Of a DNA stretch of 64,000 nt, positions 1-12,607 are shown in pieces. Position 1 is the first letter of the stretch, and each line of letters starts with the position of its first letter. The translations under genes were made by a program, and so were the position numbers. The notes under the pieces were generated by a model. It was not told the origin of the DNA. It worked only from the letters and a program-made list of their open reading frames with translations, and ran no database searches. Source of the stretch: Sparus aurata (lineage: Eukaryota; Chordata; Actinopteri; Spariformes; Sparidae). The stretch lies in the NCBI RefSeq assembly GCF_900880675.1, contig NC_044189.1, positions 7,591,793 to 7,655,792 of the forward strand, read 5' to 3'.

Positions 1-3000
1 GACAGGCTGCCCCAGTCCACAGTAGAGGCTCTTCTCTGCAGTTGGGTTGCATTGACGATGAGTAGTTCTGCAGAAGTCAGTGGACAGTAAAGCCTGGACT
101 TGTTTGCACTGCAGCCAGAGGTATGCTTACACAGATCAGCCGAACAAGTAAGGTAAGTGTTCCATCCATGTTTATAATACAAGATGCACAGTTGTCCTAT
201 AACTTAACTCTTCTCTCTGTCTCTTTCACCATGTCACTGCTCACAGTGACCTTTACAGGGCTTCTGGCATCACACTTACAAAGAATGGCATCACAGTGCA
301 GATCTCTTTTCTTCAACCTTTTTATGTGTGGATGTTGCAAAGCATTATAGTCCGTGCAGTGTGTGTGTGTGGTCGTAGTACTTTGGCTTCTTTGTATGCA
401 TGAAAAGGTTTGGATTGCTGAGTCAGTAGTTCAACACTACGGTTCGAACCACAGATGTGTGGAACAAGGTGCTGAAAATCTGACACTTTTCTTATTTTGG
501 TAACACTGCAAGTCAAGAGAGGGTGTATTTTTGTTTTCTGGCATTAAAGCAAATAAGAATTAAAGCTTTAGAAAGCTTAAATATTCAACTGTACTACATT
601 TTTTTTAGTTGTATTTTCGTCTGAGTTCTAAAGTGAAAACACAAAGCCCATCTCATGGGATGGCATTGTCCATTGTATTGCTGCAAGACATCTTTTTGGG
701 TAGTGTCTGTATGGCGGAACTTTTACATATTTCACAGTTTAGTTTTAGTTTGGTTTCTTTTTTAATTTATTAGTTCAACTTCTAACTGCACTGTCCTTTC
801 AGAAACGGTAGCACAAATGTGCATGCAGTTCTGCCATTTCTAAGGTTTAGTAGTTTAGTGTGGATCACTGAACCATGACAAATTATTAAAATCATTCAAG
901 CTATTAAGATGTAATAGCAGCACTTTTGTTTACTGTTTAGTTGTGTCATGACCTTGATAACGGATAGAACCGCTCCACCTGTCATCACTACTCCTGACTC
1001 CATCTGTCTGACTGTGAAATGTCTCTAAAACGATAAACTATGTTTGTGGTACTGGGTTGGGACATCTTTGCAGTTTTGAAGTGAGCATGTCACATACTGC
1101 TGGGGTTGCGCTGGGTGGGTTTGTATAAAATGAAATTTCCATGTCAGACATTCTGTTCTTGTTCGACCACTCAATGCAGGTTTCCTTACTTTTTTGCGCC
1201 AACCTTTGTGTGTTTTTGACGATGGGTTTTGGTGATTTGTTTTTTTCTGACTTGAAAATGCAAACGTGCATTCAGACAACTTATGACTAATATCTGAGGA
1301 AATTTTTAGCAGTTTGGCTCATCTCAGTACATCTTGTCTATGAAGTAAAGATCTCTGAACTCAGAAATACATTTGTCAGGGAAGAAAACAATGTTCTGAA
1401 AACTTTATGAAGACATTTTAAATGGTGTGTATTCACCCCACACAGCCATAACCTTTTTTTTTTATTATTTTAATTTTTCTGGGAGCGAGCAAGCACAGAT
1501 GGTGTTTGTGTCCTTGGGTTTAGTTCAGTCTCTGACTGAACACAGTACTCACCAGAGACTCTTATTATCCATTGTATGAATTCTATACTTATGAAGTAAA
1601 GAGTTAGCAGTTACATACTTGGGGTACATTACACCCCGTAGTGGAGGTCAGCACTTCTGACTCACTGCTGCTGACAGGTCAAGAAGTGAGAGTGAAGATG
1701 AATCACAAAATATTTAAACTCTGCTCCCTCTGGTACAATTCTCTGGACTTTGTCTTTAACTGGGCCCTGCACAAACCTTACTTTGGGTTTAATGTGCACC
1801 CCGGGGAGATATTTTAAAGACGGATTTGAAAAAGTAACAAAACAACCATACAAGATAACAGAAACCTTGGTCTAAACACACTGACATGATACACTATCAC
1901 ATCTTTGACACCAGTCCAAATAAATCTTCCTTTAAACAGAACTTGTCTCAGAATCATCACATTTTCAGGTTTTCTTCAGTATCAAAGTATCCAGTGATTG
2001 TTATCTTCACATAAGTGGTTAGATTGTGAACAGAAACTACTAGTAGTTTATCAGGCATACTTTTCAATGGCACTAGTTTGGAGCATGTATGTCAACTCAC
2101 AGAGCGCACAGCAACGTTATGACAAACTTATGTACATCCCTCAAAACATGATGTCAAATGCAGTTCTAAAACTATTGGATTTTCTGTTTATATAAAGCAA
2201 AGTGTGAGAGAACGGACAACAAACGAGTACAAAATGGAGGAACCACAATATAAATGCACTGCTTTATTTTTCCAAACCATGTGGTAAACTCCATATCTCT
2301 TAGTTACTAAACATTCACAGATAAAATAGATTACATCCTCACTCACCAACTCTGAAAAACTCCTGATCTAAAGGATGGTGTTTGTTTTGAGGAGGAAATG
2401 TTTTTTGTAGAGAGCATACAATGTAAGGCATGAATAGCAGACACAGCAAAAATATATTAGTTTTTAGTTGCTGGTTATTTCACATCCAGCAGTCAGTTGT
2501 TTGTGTGGAGAGCAATGGAGAGACATGTAGTCTTTCCCTAGTGCTGATCTCTTGCTTTTCTTTCCTCTCTCATCTCAGTTCCTCTTACTATTTATATTTT
2601 GTCAATCTTCCTGTTAGACTTGCCCAGCCAGTATTTTGGAAAACGTCCTGTTTTCTTGTACATAGGAGTTGTGTTGTAGCTGTAAAGGACCGTGGTGCTA
2701 CCTGGAGTTTATGCTTCTCAAACTCGATCTACACTGTGTTCATCCAATGCCATGAAATCAAGCCCTGGAGGCTGTCGAGATGTGTTTGTCTGCACTGTGA
2801 TCCATTTTCCAACCAAACCTTAACTCCTGATTCAACAAATCCTCTTTCCATGTCCTGTCCTGAGTGTGATGCCAGAATAACCCTTCAGGCCTCTAACGGC
2901 CTCTTTGAAAAGGGCTCTGCCCAAAGTCTGCAAGACGGACACCGAAACTGACCTCGTTTACTTTTGAATAAGGTCATGGTGCGCAGCTCCCAGCTCTGTT

Positions 3001-3503
3001 TGGGGTTTTTCCTTAACACCCCTGATGGGTCGGTACGAAGTCAGCTTCACATGGCTCTAACAGACTGACCTTCCCTGAGGATCCCAACAGATTTGAACGT
3101 TGTTGTCATGAATATTTCTCGTCCTTTCTGCAGTTTGTAAACACGACTCTACTTCAGGGTGCTCAGATGCTCTTTTTTTTTCCTTCTATAACTCTACCAG
3201 TATTTAACTATCACACAATTCGTACCACATACTTGTATTTCTCACACTGACAACCACATTTTAGAGTTCTTTTTTTAACTTGTGATGCATGTTCACATTA
3301 TAACACCATTGCTCCACAGTAGCTTCCAACACAAACATGATCACATAAAATACACATAGATTCACACACTGTCTATTTTTTTGTCTTTCTATGGGGTGGC
3401 AACCTCAACATAGTAATGGTTTTGTAACGCAAACATAGAAGTGATGGTAGGAACCTGCTGACCAGGTCACTACCAGGCTCTTATTGTTTTTCTCTCGCCA
3501 CAG
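1..3503. other. Mostly non-coding sequence, no recognised gene
   Basis: All three forward frames of the first 90 bases meet a stop, so the start of the window is not an internal coding exon. A strong splice donor (AAG|GTAAGT) follows position 152, and a 10-codon ORF starting at 123 runs into it in phase 0. This could be a 5' or 3' untranslated exon of an unknown + strand gene. A 173-codon ORF at 2430-2951 has no recognisable domain and biased T-rich composition, and I do not call it a gene. Confidence 0.4.
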
Positions 3504-3552
3504 GAGCCTCGACCGATCGAAGGAGGCTGAGGATCCACAACAGCAAACCATG
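3504..3552 (+). CDS. Tentative penultimate coding exon, unrecognised gene
   Basis: A good acceptor (CTCTCGCCACAG) ends at 3503 and a consensus donor (ATG|GTGAGT) follows 3552. The open frame from 3505 reads SLDRSKEAEDPQQQTM and ends in phase 0. Joined in phase to 7477 it gives a charged, Gln-rich C-terminus. Frame 0 has a stop, so the call depends on the phase chosen. The upstream exon that would supply the first two bases of the split codon was not found. Confidence 0.35.
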
Positions 3553-3966
3553 GTGAGTCACGGCAGTCAGTAAAATGTAACGGGGTGACATTGTGGATGC
3601 CTTACACTCAGTTTATTTATTTTTAAAGAACGATTGCCTTAAAAGAGAAACTTGCATGAAGGACCAAACTTGCCAAAATCATAACAAAATTACGTGATAT
3701 ATGAGCATGCTGTCAAAAGCATCAACAAATGTAAAAAATTAATGAAGGATAATGTTAGGCATGTGCAAACTGCTGAATACCCAGATACCTCTGTCCTATT
3801 TTTTTGTGCATGCGTGCTACTCGGGACCCGGCCGGGCGCAGCCCGAACGAGCAACGTGGGCCCGCCCTCCCGTGGGCTCACCACTCGCGGGAGGGTTCAG
3901 AAGGGGCCGGTGCAGTGGGATATGGGTGGCAGTCGTGGGCGGGGGCCCCGGCAGCCCAATCCCCGG

Positions 3967-6863
3967 ATGGTGACTGTAGCCATGGGGACATGGAATGTCA
4001 CCTCGCTGGGGGGGGGAAAGAGCCTGAGCTGGTGCGGGAGGTTGAGCGGTACCGGCTAGAAATAGTCGGGCTCACTTCCACGCACAGTCTGGGCTCTGGA
4101 ACCCAACTCCTTGAAAGAGGTTGGACTCTCTTCTACTCTGGAGTTGCTCGCGGTGAGAGGCGGCGAGCTGGTGTGGGCTTGCTTATAGCCCCCCAGCTCA
4201 GCCGCCATGTGTTGGAGTTCTCCCCGGTGAACAAGAGGGTCGTTTCCCTGCCCCCTGGGTCAGGGATAGGACTCTCACCGTTGTCTCGGCTTACGGGCCG
4301 AACAGCAGTGCAGAGTACCCGGCCTTCTTGGAGTCCCTGGGAGGGGGGTACTGGAGAGTGCTCCAACCGGGGACTCCGTAGTTCTCCTGGGGGACTTCAA
4401 CGCCCACGTGGGCAGCGACAGTGTTACCTGGAGGGGTGTGATTGGGAGGAACGGCCTCCCCGATCTGAACCCGAGTGGTGTTTTGTTACTGGACTTCTGT
4501 GCTAGTCACAGTTTGTCCATAACGAACACCATGTTCGAGCATAAGGGTGTCCATATGTGCACATGGCACCAGGACACCCTAGGCCGGAGATCAATGATCG
4601 ACTTTGTGGTCGTGTCATCTGACCTCTGGCCGTATGTCTTGGACACTCGGGTGAAGAGAGGGGCTGAGCTGTCAACTGATCACCACCTGGTGGTGAGTTG
4701 GATCCGCTGGCGGGGGAGGAAGCTGGACAGACCTGGCAGACCCAAACGTATCGTGAGGGTCTGCTGGGAACGTCTGGCAGAACCCTCTGCCAGGGAGATC
4801 TTTAACTCCCACCTCCAGGAGAGCTTTGACCAGATCCCGAGGGAGGCTGGGGACATTGAGTCCGAATGGACCATGTTCTCCACTTGCATTGTTGACGCGG
4901 CTGTCCGGAGCTGTGGCCGTAAGGTCTCCGGTGCCTGTCGCGGCGGCAATTTCCGAACCCGGTGGTGGACCCCGGAAGTAAGGGTTGCTGTCAAGCTGAA
5001 GGAGTCCTACCGAGCCTGGCTGGCCCTGGGGACTCCTGAGGCCGCTGACGGGTACCGGCAGGCCAAGCGTGCAGCAGCACGGGCAGTCTCGGACGCAAAA
5101 ACTCGGGTCTGGGAAGAGTTCGGGGAGGCCATGGAGGAGGACTACCGGTCGGCCTCGAATAAATTCTGGCAAACCATCCGGCGCCTCAGGAGGGGGAAGC
5201 AGTCCTCCGAGCTGTTGACCTCGACTGGGGATATCGTCGGGCGGTGGAAGGAATACTTCGAGGATCTCCTCAATCCCACTGACACGCCTTCCATAGAGGA
5301 AGCAGAGGCTGGGGATTCAGAGGTTGACCCATCCATCACCCAAGCCGAAGTCACTGAGGTAGTCCGGAAGCTCCTCCGTGGCAAAGCACCGGGGGTGGAT
5401 GAGATCCGCCCTGAGTACCTCAAGTCTCTGGATGTTGTGGGGCTGTCTTGGCTGACTCGTCTCTGCTGACTCGTCTCTGCAGCGTCGCGTGGCAGTCGGG
5501 GACAGTGCCTCTGGACTGGCAGACTGGGGTGGTGGTCCCCCTATTTAAAAAGGGGGACCGGAGGGTGTGTTCCAATTATCGGGGGATCACACTCCTCAGC
5601 CTCCCTGGGAAAGTCTATTCCAGGGTACTGGAGAGGAGAATTCGGCCGATAGTCGAACCTCGGATTCAGGAGGAACAATGCGGTTTTCGTCCTGGCCATG
5701 GAACACTGGACCAGCTTTATACCCTCCGCAGGGTGCTCGAGGGTTCATGGGAGTTTGCCCAACCAGTCCACATGTGTTTTGTGGACTTGGAGAAGGCATT
5801 CGACCGTGTCCCTCGTGGCATTCTGTGGGAGGTGCTCCGGGAGTACAGGGTCGGAGGCCCTCTGTTGAGGGCTGTACGGTCCCTGTACGACCGGAGCAGG
5901 AGCTTGGTTCGCATTGCCGGCAGTAAGTCAGACCTGTTCCTAGTGCATGTTGGACTCCGGCAGGGCTGCCCTTTGTCACCGGTTCTGTTCATTATTTTTA
6001 TGGACAGAATTTCTAGGTGCAGCCACGGGCCAGAGGGGATCTGGTTCGGGAGCCACTGGATCTCATCTCTGCTTTTCGCGGATGATGTGGTCTTGTTGGC
6101 TTCTTCGAGCCAGGACCTCCAGCATGTCCTGGGGCGGTTTGCAGCCAAGTGTGAAGCGGCTGGGATGAGAATCAGCACCTCCAAATCCGAGGCCATGGTT
6201 CTCGACCGGAAAAAGGTGGCTTGCTCCCTCCAGGTGGGAGGAGAGTTCCTGCCTCAAGTGGAGGAGTTTAAGTATCTTGTGGTCTTGTTCACGAGTGAGG
6301 GAAGGATGGAGCGTGAGATTGACAGACGGATCGGTGCAGCGGCCGCAGTAATGCGGTCGTTGTATCGGTCTGTCGTGGTAAAGAGAGAGCTGAGCCGAAA
6401 GGCGAAGCACTCGATTTACCAGTCAATCTACGTTCCGACCCTCACCTATGGCCATGAACTTTGGGTCATGACCGAAAGAATAAGATCCCGGATACATGCG
6501 GCCGAAATGAGTTTCCTCCGCAGGGTGGCAGGGCGCTCCCTTAGAGATAGGGTGAAGATCTCTGTCACCCCGGAGGAGCTCGGAGTAGAGCCGCTGCTCC
6601 TCCACATCGAGAGGAGCCAGCTGAGGTGGCTCGGGCATCTGTTTCGGATGCCCCCGGGATGCCTCCCTCGGGAGGTGTTTCTGGCATGTCCCGCCGGGAG
6701 GAGACCCCGAGGAAGACCCAGGACACGCTGGTGTGACTATGTCACTCAGCTGGCCTGGGAACGCCTTGGGATCCTCCCGGAAGAGCTGGAGGCAGTGTCC
6801 GGGGAGAGGGAAGTCTGGGTGTCCCTGCTCAGGCAGCTGCCCCCGCGACCCGGCCCCGGATAA
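3967..6863 (+). pseudogene. LINE endonuclease/reverse transcriptase ORF, frameshifted
   Basis: Reading begins with MGTWNVTSL (endonuclease start motif), continues through GDFNAHVG and STDHHLVV (endonuclease motifs), then FKKGDRRVCSNYRGITLLS, DLEKAFDRVP and LLFADDVVLL (reverse transcriptase, catalytic FADD box at about 6076). It ends with a C-terminal region reading HIERSQLRWLGHLFRMP and a stop at 6863. At least two small indels between about 4240 and 4370 shift the endonuclease frame. A 14-bp tandem duplication at 5453-5480 shifts the frame between the two enzyme domains. These breaks should prevent full-length translation. Confidence 0.9.
5453..5480 (+). repeat. 14-bp tandem duplication inside the LINE ORF
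   Basis: TGACTCGTCTCTGC occurs twice with no spacer (5453-5466 and 5467-5480). The peptide LTRLC is therefore encoded twice and the reading frame is broken between the endonuclease and reverse transcriptase halves. Confidence 0.95.
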
Positions 6864-7476
6864 GCGGACGATAATGGATGGATGGATGTCGTGCTACTTT
6901 ATACCTTTTTGAATATTAATTCATTGGATTATATAACTGTTGTAGCACCAGAAATTAAAACGCATTGGGGAGACGCCCTTCCATGATTAACTAGATAATA
7001 ATTGGATCAATAGATACAAAAGTTAATACATTTCTTATAGACCTATAGACTGGAGTTCCCCTTTTTAATAGCCCCTCATAACTCACAATATACAAACACA
7101 CATGCTTTTACTTTTTGTGTAGATTGATGAGGAAATAGTGACATTATTCTCATTTCGAGCACAGCTCTGCCCAAATAATTTTAAAACGTGAGGATGTGCA
7201 GGATATTATGAAAGTAGTAAATGCCATTGTCTTAAGAATTAACTTGATCTTCCTGTTTTTGTTTTTTTTCTTTAGGTAAAATGAAGACTGATGTTTGATT
7301 AAATGCCAGAGCTGCAGGAGACCCAGCGACTGCACTGTGATACCAGGATGACCTCCATCCAAAAATACTGGAAAACAGATGTATGTTGTATTTAAGACTA
7401 CACTGGTAGTTTGACTGTGGAAGTAGCATTACAACGATCTCTAAAAGCAGTTTTTCTGTGCTTCTCCCTCACAGAG

Positions 7477-7587
7477 CTGCAGGCGGTGAAGCAGATGCAG
7501 TGCCAGGAGGCGACCAGCAGAGGACGAGCAGCCAGAGTCCAGAGGAGATTTATTTGTTTTTGCTTTGAAAGTTTTAATAATAAATGA
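7477..7587 (+). CDS. Tentative terminal coding exon, unrecognised gene
   Basis: A pyrimidine-rich acceptor (CTTCTCCCTCACAG, optionally ending at AGAG) precedes this exon. From 7477 the frame encodes LQAVKQMQCQEATSRGRAAR, then VQRRF and a short tail, stopping at 7585-7587. Phase 0 matches the end of the exon at 3504-3552. An alternative exon at 7276-7380, with good TTTAG acceptor and GTATGT donor, would introduce an immediate stop if included and may be an untranslated or alternative exon. Product not recognised. Confidence 0.35.
   Translation: MQAVKQMQCQEATSRGRAARVQRRFICFCFESFNNK
7579..7584 (+). terminator. Poly(A) signal AATAAA
   Basis: The AATAAA hexamer overlaps the end of the tentative coding exon. 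A T/GT-rich stretch follows at about 7600-7620, as expected downstream of a cleavage site. Confidence 0.5.
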
Positions 7588-7619
7588 TGTAAACCTGAGT
7601 TCTGTTGTTTTGTATTTCT

Positions 7620-9293
7620 TACACCTGTTTACTTATTTAAAGTTATTCAACTTCTATACTAGAGCTATACCAGAGGTTCTTTTTTCTAGGGTTGATATAT
7701 TTAGTCAGATTTCAGTTGCAGCAGCCAAACACAGTCAATCAGAAACATGATGACAGTTTAACTTGCCAGAGCTCCAGCTGAGACCCGATCACCTCTGCCT
7801 ACCTGTTTACTGTCTCGCATCGGTGCCTCTGAAGCTCCCTGAGGCTCAGCCCGGTCACAATTAAGGGTAAAGGTGCAGTGTTTCCGCTGCTGGATCACAC
7901 TTGCATCCTGAGGGTTGGCTGTGAACCCTGGAGGAGGTCCAGACCGGAGGGAGGTAGCAAGTCGATACGAAGGAGCCCTGAAGGCACGAGGCGCCTGAGG
8001 AAGGTCGAATGTGGGTCAGTTTGGTGTCGGCTGACCTGAGCTGCTGTGAAACACTCACTCTGTTAACAGGCTGTTAGCAGCCAAATGTACAGAGAGGTGA
8101 CCAATCGAGGACAAGCCTCAGTGAAACCTGAGCCAAACTGATGCAGATGTTTCCATGAAGGGTCACTTGATGGTTTGTGGATGAAAATGATGTGAATGAA
8201 ACGGGATTCAGATCCTTTATCTAGGAGACTGAAACTGCGCTGAAAGATACTGTAGTCTAAAAAGCCCATAAATATTGAGTATCATCAGGAAAGGAAAGCA
8301 GTTGGGGCAGTTTCCAGATGTTTGTCGTGATCAATAAGGGGGTTTGAACGTAATGTTTTTTTTAACCCTGACCAACTAATTTATTGTGCCTAAACCTAAC
8401 CAGACCATAAGAACAGCATTCTCACAACATGAAATAAAAAAATGCAACCCAAAGAAATGAAAGTTGCCACACAAAGAAACAAAGTTCCAACATTTCTGGC
8501 GATTGTACGAAAATTCATTCATTCTGAAGACCAACAGAGAAAGAAAAAAGAGAAAGCACTTTTTGTAGAATGGTAGTATGTAAGAAACTAAACCTAAACT
8601 AAAGTTCCTGAGTTCTGAAGTGGATTGCTGCTATGCCAGAAAATGAAAAATGGATCATTATCATATTATAATGTGAACATTTTTGTGGTATAACAAGATA
8701 TTTTCACAATTAATCTAACATAGAAACTTGAAATGTTTCTTCTCATAACCTAATGAGTTTGAAGGCCATATGTTGTAATCATGTAAAAATATCTTGTTAT
8801 AATGTGATGGTGATCTGTTTTCAGCACCAGGCTTCCGTACATAAACAACAGCGCTCCACAGTCCAACATTTTAAAGTCCATGACCGTTGACCATCGAGTG
8901 ACGGTGCTTTCCACCTGAAGTTCAGTGTGTCACTTCTACACAGCCCTCACTCCACCCGGTCCGTTCACCACCTGCTGCCTCCGTCTGTAAACCGACCTGG
9001 GGAAGAGGGAAAGGGAGAGAGGAGGATAAGTAGGTGGTGTCCACCTGACCAGCTGCAGCCATGCATCATTAATGGACATGCATCATTGATGGCGTCCGCT
9101 GTCCACAGGTGGAGCGCTACAATCCCCTCTCCATTCACCCCCCGCGGCCTGGAGCTGGAGACACATATACATCCAGGTCTCTGCAGCCCGCTTCAGCTTC
9201 ATGTCTGTTCCTCATGTGACTGTCTCCAGGCCACACGTCTAGTTTAATCAGCAGGTGAGTTCTCCTCCAGGTGTGACTCAAACTCTGACACCC
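7620..9293. other. Intergenic or 5' untranslated sequence
   Basis: No exon-like ORF with splice sites was recognised. The stretch 8927-9293 is GC-richer than its surroundings and leads directly into the start codon at 9294, so it may contain the promoter and 5' UTR of that gene. Confidence 0.4.
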
Positions 9294-12200
9294 ATGAGTG
9301 GCACCGCTGGAGCTGCACCCCCGACATCCGTGCTGGGCTTGGGTTTGGACCTGAGCGGACCGTGGCACCAGAGAGCCGTCCAGAAGAGCAGAGCTCTGGT
9401 TCAGACGTACCTGCTCACCTCCTCTGTTCACCCTCCGCCTGCAGCAGCAGGAGGAGGAGGAGGAGGAGGAGGAGGAGGAGGCTGGGGGGCCGGGTCCCCT
9501 CTGAGGCTGCCCTCACTGGTGGCTCCGACCAAAGGGCCCCGCAGGAGAGGCAGCACGGCTCGACTCAGGTGAGATGTTCAGGAGTGTGTGTAACCACAGT
9601 TTGTGTCTCTCCGTACATGATGCGAGTCACTGTGCTTAGGTTTCTGTTCAAATTCCTTTTTTTTTTTTTCTAAACTTCAGTCCTCAAAGCAGAGCTGCAA
9701 CAATTAATCAGTGCGTTGATCAGCTGTCCACTATTACATTAATCACCAAATATACAAAAATATATGACATCGATCTATCAGTGCGAGTTATTTTTTAAAG
9801 AAGAAAAAAGTCAAAATGATCTGATCTGAGCTTCTTCAATGTGAATATCTTCTTTTTTCCGTTCTATGTGACAAAACCTGAATATCTTTGTCTTTTGATT
9901 TACTTTTTCTAGTCTTGCGTCTTTAGTAAAAGTAAATATATCCTGTAAATATTTATTTGGTGAATGTGAAAGTCACATACAAATAGCAGTTGAGTAAAAG
10001 TCTTGATCTGATATTGGTATAAAAAGTACAAGTAAAAGTAAATTATTCATATATTTACATGTACGTATTCTCTGTATACTGCGAGTTGATCGATTAACCA
10101 CCAACATCTGGTATTCAGCATTTTGCCAATTATTATTTTTTTTCCATTAAAATGTTGAATCATGTCTTGATAAACAGTAAAATGTTGATAATACTGAATA
10201 ACTCGTCTTGGTAAAAAACAAATTAATGAAGAAAAATGAAGAAGAAAAACAATATATTTTTTTGTAAATACTCTTATCCACATTTTTGTGACATCTTTTA
10301 ATATGGTAAAGCATCTATCTGTGAAAAAAGACTACATAAACAGCTGTTTAATGCAATTATTCAAGTGTAAATTAAATCATAATCATCTAAAACGCCAGAA
10401 TAAACACTTCCGCACATAACAATGTATTTTGTTACAGAACTTGAAGCACTTTTATAAACAAAAAATGTTTATAAAATTTTGATATATTTTTAATTTTTTA
10501 ATTTTTAACACCTTATTATTTTATTTTTTTTGCCTGTGGTTTTCTGACAATAGCAGCATTTGAGTTATTCCAGAGGTTAGTGGTGCATCTCCTCCTCCCT
10601 CTGTAAAGAGCTTTGGGGGTTTCAGATTCAGATTTCAGACAACTTTATTAATCCCACTAGAGGCAATTTGTTTGAACATGTTGCCTCACACACATACTAA
10701 AACATACGGCAACATATGAACTCAAAAACAGATGAGTAATTGATTGATTATTCACTTTTATAAAACGTCCAGCAGAAGATGAAACACTCCTGCTCTCAGA
10801 CTGTTTCTATCTTTCAGTGTGAGGCTGATAAATGAGAAACCACGCATGACAACGATGATTATGCTCAGATATTTTCTATCCTTTTGAATTTTATTTATCA
10901 ATTAGCATTATGTGAGAGTATAGTAGAGGACAGTTGTATGTTTTACAGACTGTGTAGCTCATTAAGCACATTCACACGATGTCAATGTGCAAAGATAAAG
11001 ATTCAAACTGGCCTTTAACGAGACATCTAGGACTCAGTCATACAGTGGAGCAACATTTAGTTATATTTCTGTGTTTTCTGACTCTGACCCTCAGCGCCGC
11101 CTCATCGCTGCCTGTTTGAATGTGATTAATCCCCCGTATGTCATCTCCACTCTCCCATCTCCACTATTCATTTCAGCAAAAGTGCCCGTCAGAGCGCACG
11201 TTCAACGCTTGACTGGAATTACAGTGTAATTGTTTCCTCTCTGCCCCCATTTGATAGCATAATGTAGGCCGCTTCTCTGCTATTTCCCCCCCCCCCTCCG
11301 GTTTGCTTTGAGTACAGAAGGCCAGGGACCGGCGTGTCATAAATCTCAGGTGTGGAAGTTGATCCGCCGCCTGATGCAGCACCCGCAGCGGCTGCTGCTC
11401 AGAGGAGGCAGAAACCTGAGCGAGGCACCCGTCGCACACACTTCAGGCTTTTAAACACACACGCAAACAGACGCCCGTCGCTGTCTGACAGAGTATTTGA
11501 TGGCCTCCTCTCACCCAAGCAGAGCAGGTTTTGAATAACCATCGATTGAATGAGTGAGGAGGAGGTGGAGGAGGAGGAGGAGGTTTTTATGTGTCTTGTT
11601 GGCCTTGATAGCTGTGTAGCCGGCGGGATGGAAAATGTCGGTCAGTGAGCTCACCACTTCACTAATCAAATATCTATCGGGAGGTTTGTTATGAAGATTC
11701 GAAAAAGACATTCATTGCTCTCAGAGGATGAACCTTACTGACCCTGACTCTGAGCACTGAGCCGTCGTGCACCTCTCAGGATGAAATGTAATAGTTCAGC
11801 CGATTCCTTAACTTTTCTCTGAACTTTTGTTTTAGACCCACAAAACTAAAGACTTTCCTGTCGGCTTCAGCTGAACTTCAGTAGCAAAAATTTAAAAACA
11901 TCATGGTTCTCAGGAGATGCACCTTACTGACTGGTAACGGTGAATGTAGTAAACATTATTCTTTGTTAAGTTAACATGTTTATATTGCTTACTAAACCCT
12001 CCATTTCTCTCTTGTTCCCTGTCTCCTCAGCCTCAGTGAACCGTCCCTCCTCACACCGAACGACCATGTCCTGTTCAAGGGATTCTCTGGCAGCCGTCGC
12101 CCGAGTGTTTTACAAAAGCGACCGCCACCACCTCCTCCATTTTCCAACTCCTCAGTCCTTCTCCCCTGCCACCCATCCAGGACCAACCAACCCCACCAGC

Positions 12201-12607
12201 AGGCCCAAAGCTGCAGCAGACCGGCCTTTATCCACTTCTCCCAGGCCATCCAGCCCAGCTTGAAGCCGAGACCAGTGAGGCGTCATTCACACAACCCGGT
12301 CCTGACCACCGAGATGATACATGGTGACCCCCGACCTTCTCTGACGCGACATCCTAACTCTTTGCCTCAGGGGGAGCCTTTGTCCATCGTTGGGAAGCCC
12401 TGTCTTCCAAGCTGCAGTGAACGCCCCGCTGTGGCTGCTGCCGGTGGTCCAGCTCGCACTCAGCTCCATGTGTTTCTGCCCACAGAGGCTGAAGGAGAGG
12501 AGGTGGACAGTGAATCTGTGGACGAGGGCTTCATGGATGAGTTGGACTGTAAGATAACTTCTCTCAAGCTCCAGCAGAGGACGCCAAAGACAGCTACATA
12601 TCACTAA
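9294..12607 (+). CDS. Two-exon gene for an unrecognised 283-aa proline-rich protein
   Basis: Coding exons are 9294-9568 and 12031-12607. The donor is CTCAG|GTGAGA and the acceptor CTGTCTCCTCAG. The split codon (AG|C) keeps one frame to the TAA at 12605-12607, giving 284 codons with stop. The protein starts MSGTAGAAPPTSVLG, contains a poly-Gly run of about 11 residues (residues 53-63), a basic patch KGPRRRGSTARLS at the junction, a run of six prolines, and an acidic end EEVDSESVDEGFMDELD followed by a short helical-looking SLKLQQ segment. I see no signal peptide, membrane segment or known domain. The phase match, clean splice sites and downstream poly(A) signal support a real gene. The function is unknown, and the residue composition suggests a largely disordered regulatory protein. 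Confidence 0.7.
9450..9480 (+). repeat. (GGA)n microsatellite in coding exon
   Basis: About ten GGA units encode the poly-Gly tract of the gene at 9294-12607. Length changes in threes would keep the frame, so the tract is likely polymorphic. Confidence 0.9.
9691..9790 (+). repeat. Degraded dispersed repeat (AGAGCTGCAAC type)
   Basis: It starts AGAGCTGCAACAATTAATCA and continues with ATTAATCA-type sequence. Related starts occur at 27771 and 34210 in this window. This is a common AT-rich short repeat of fish genomes, probably a MITE remnant. Confidence 0.45.

Larger units (their letters stand above)
3822..6889 (+). mobile_element. RTE-clade LINE (Rex3-like), nearly full length
   Basis: The element encodes an apurinic-type endonuclease followed by a reverse transcriptase. 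It ends in tandem GATG repeats (6874-6888), the typical 3' tail of fish Rex3/RTE elements. It is flanked by a perfect 9-bp direct repeat, CGTGCTACT, at 3813-3821 and 6890-6898, which I read as the target-site duplication. The GC-rich 5' region starts right after the left repeat, so little of the 5' end seems lost. It lies in the intron between the tentative exons at 3504 and 7477, in the same orientation. Frameshifts make this copy non-autonomous. Confidence 0.93.

Noticed and set aside
2430..2951. 173-codon ORF on the + strand
   Set aside because: T-rich, biased composition, no domain, no clear splice context. More likely UTR or intron sequence.
4133..6638. Several minus-strand and alternate-frame ORFs over the LINE
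   Set aside because: They are GC-rich shadow frames opposite the endonuclease and reverse transcriptase coding sequence.
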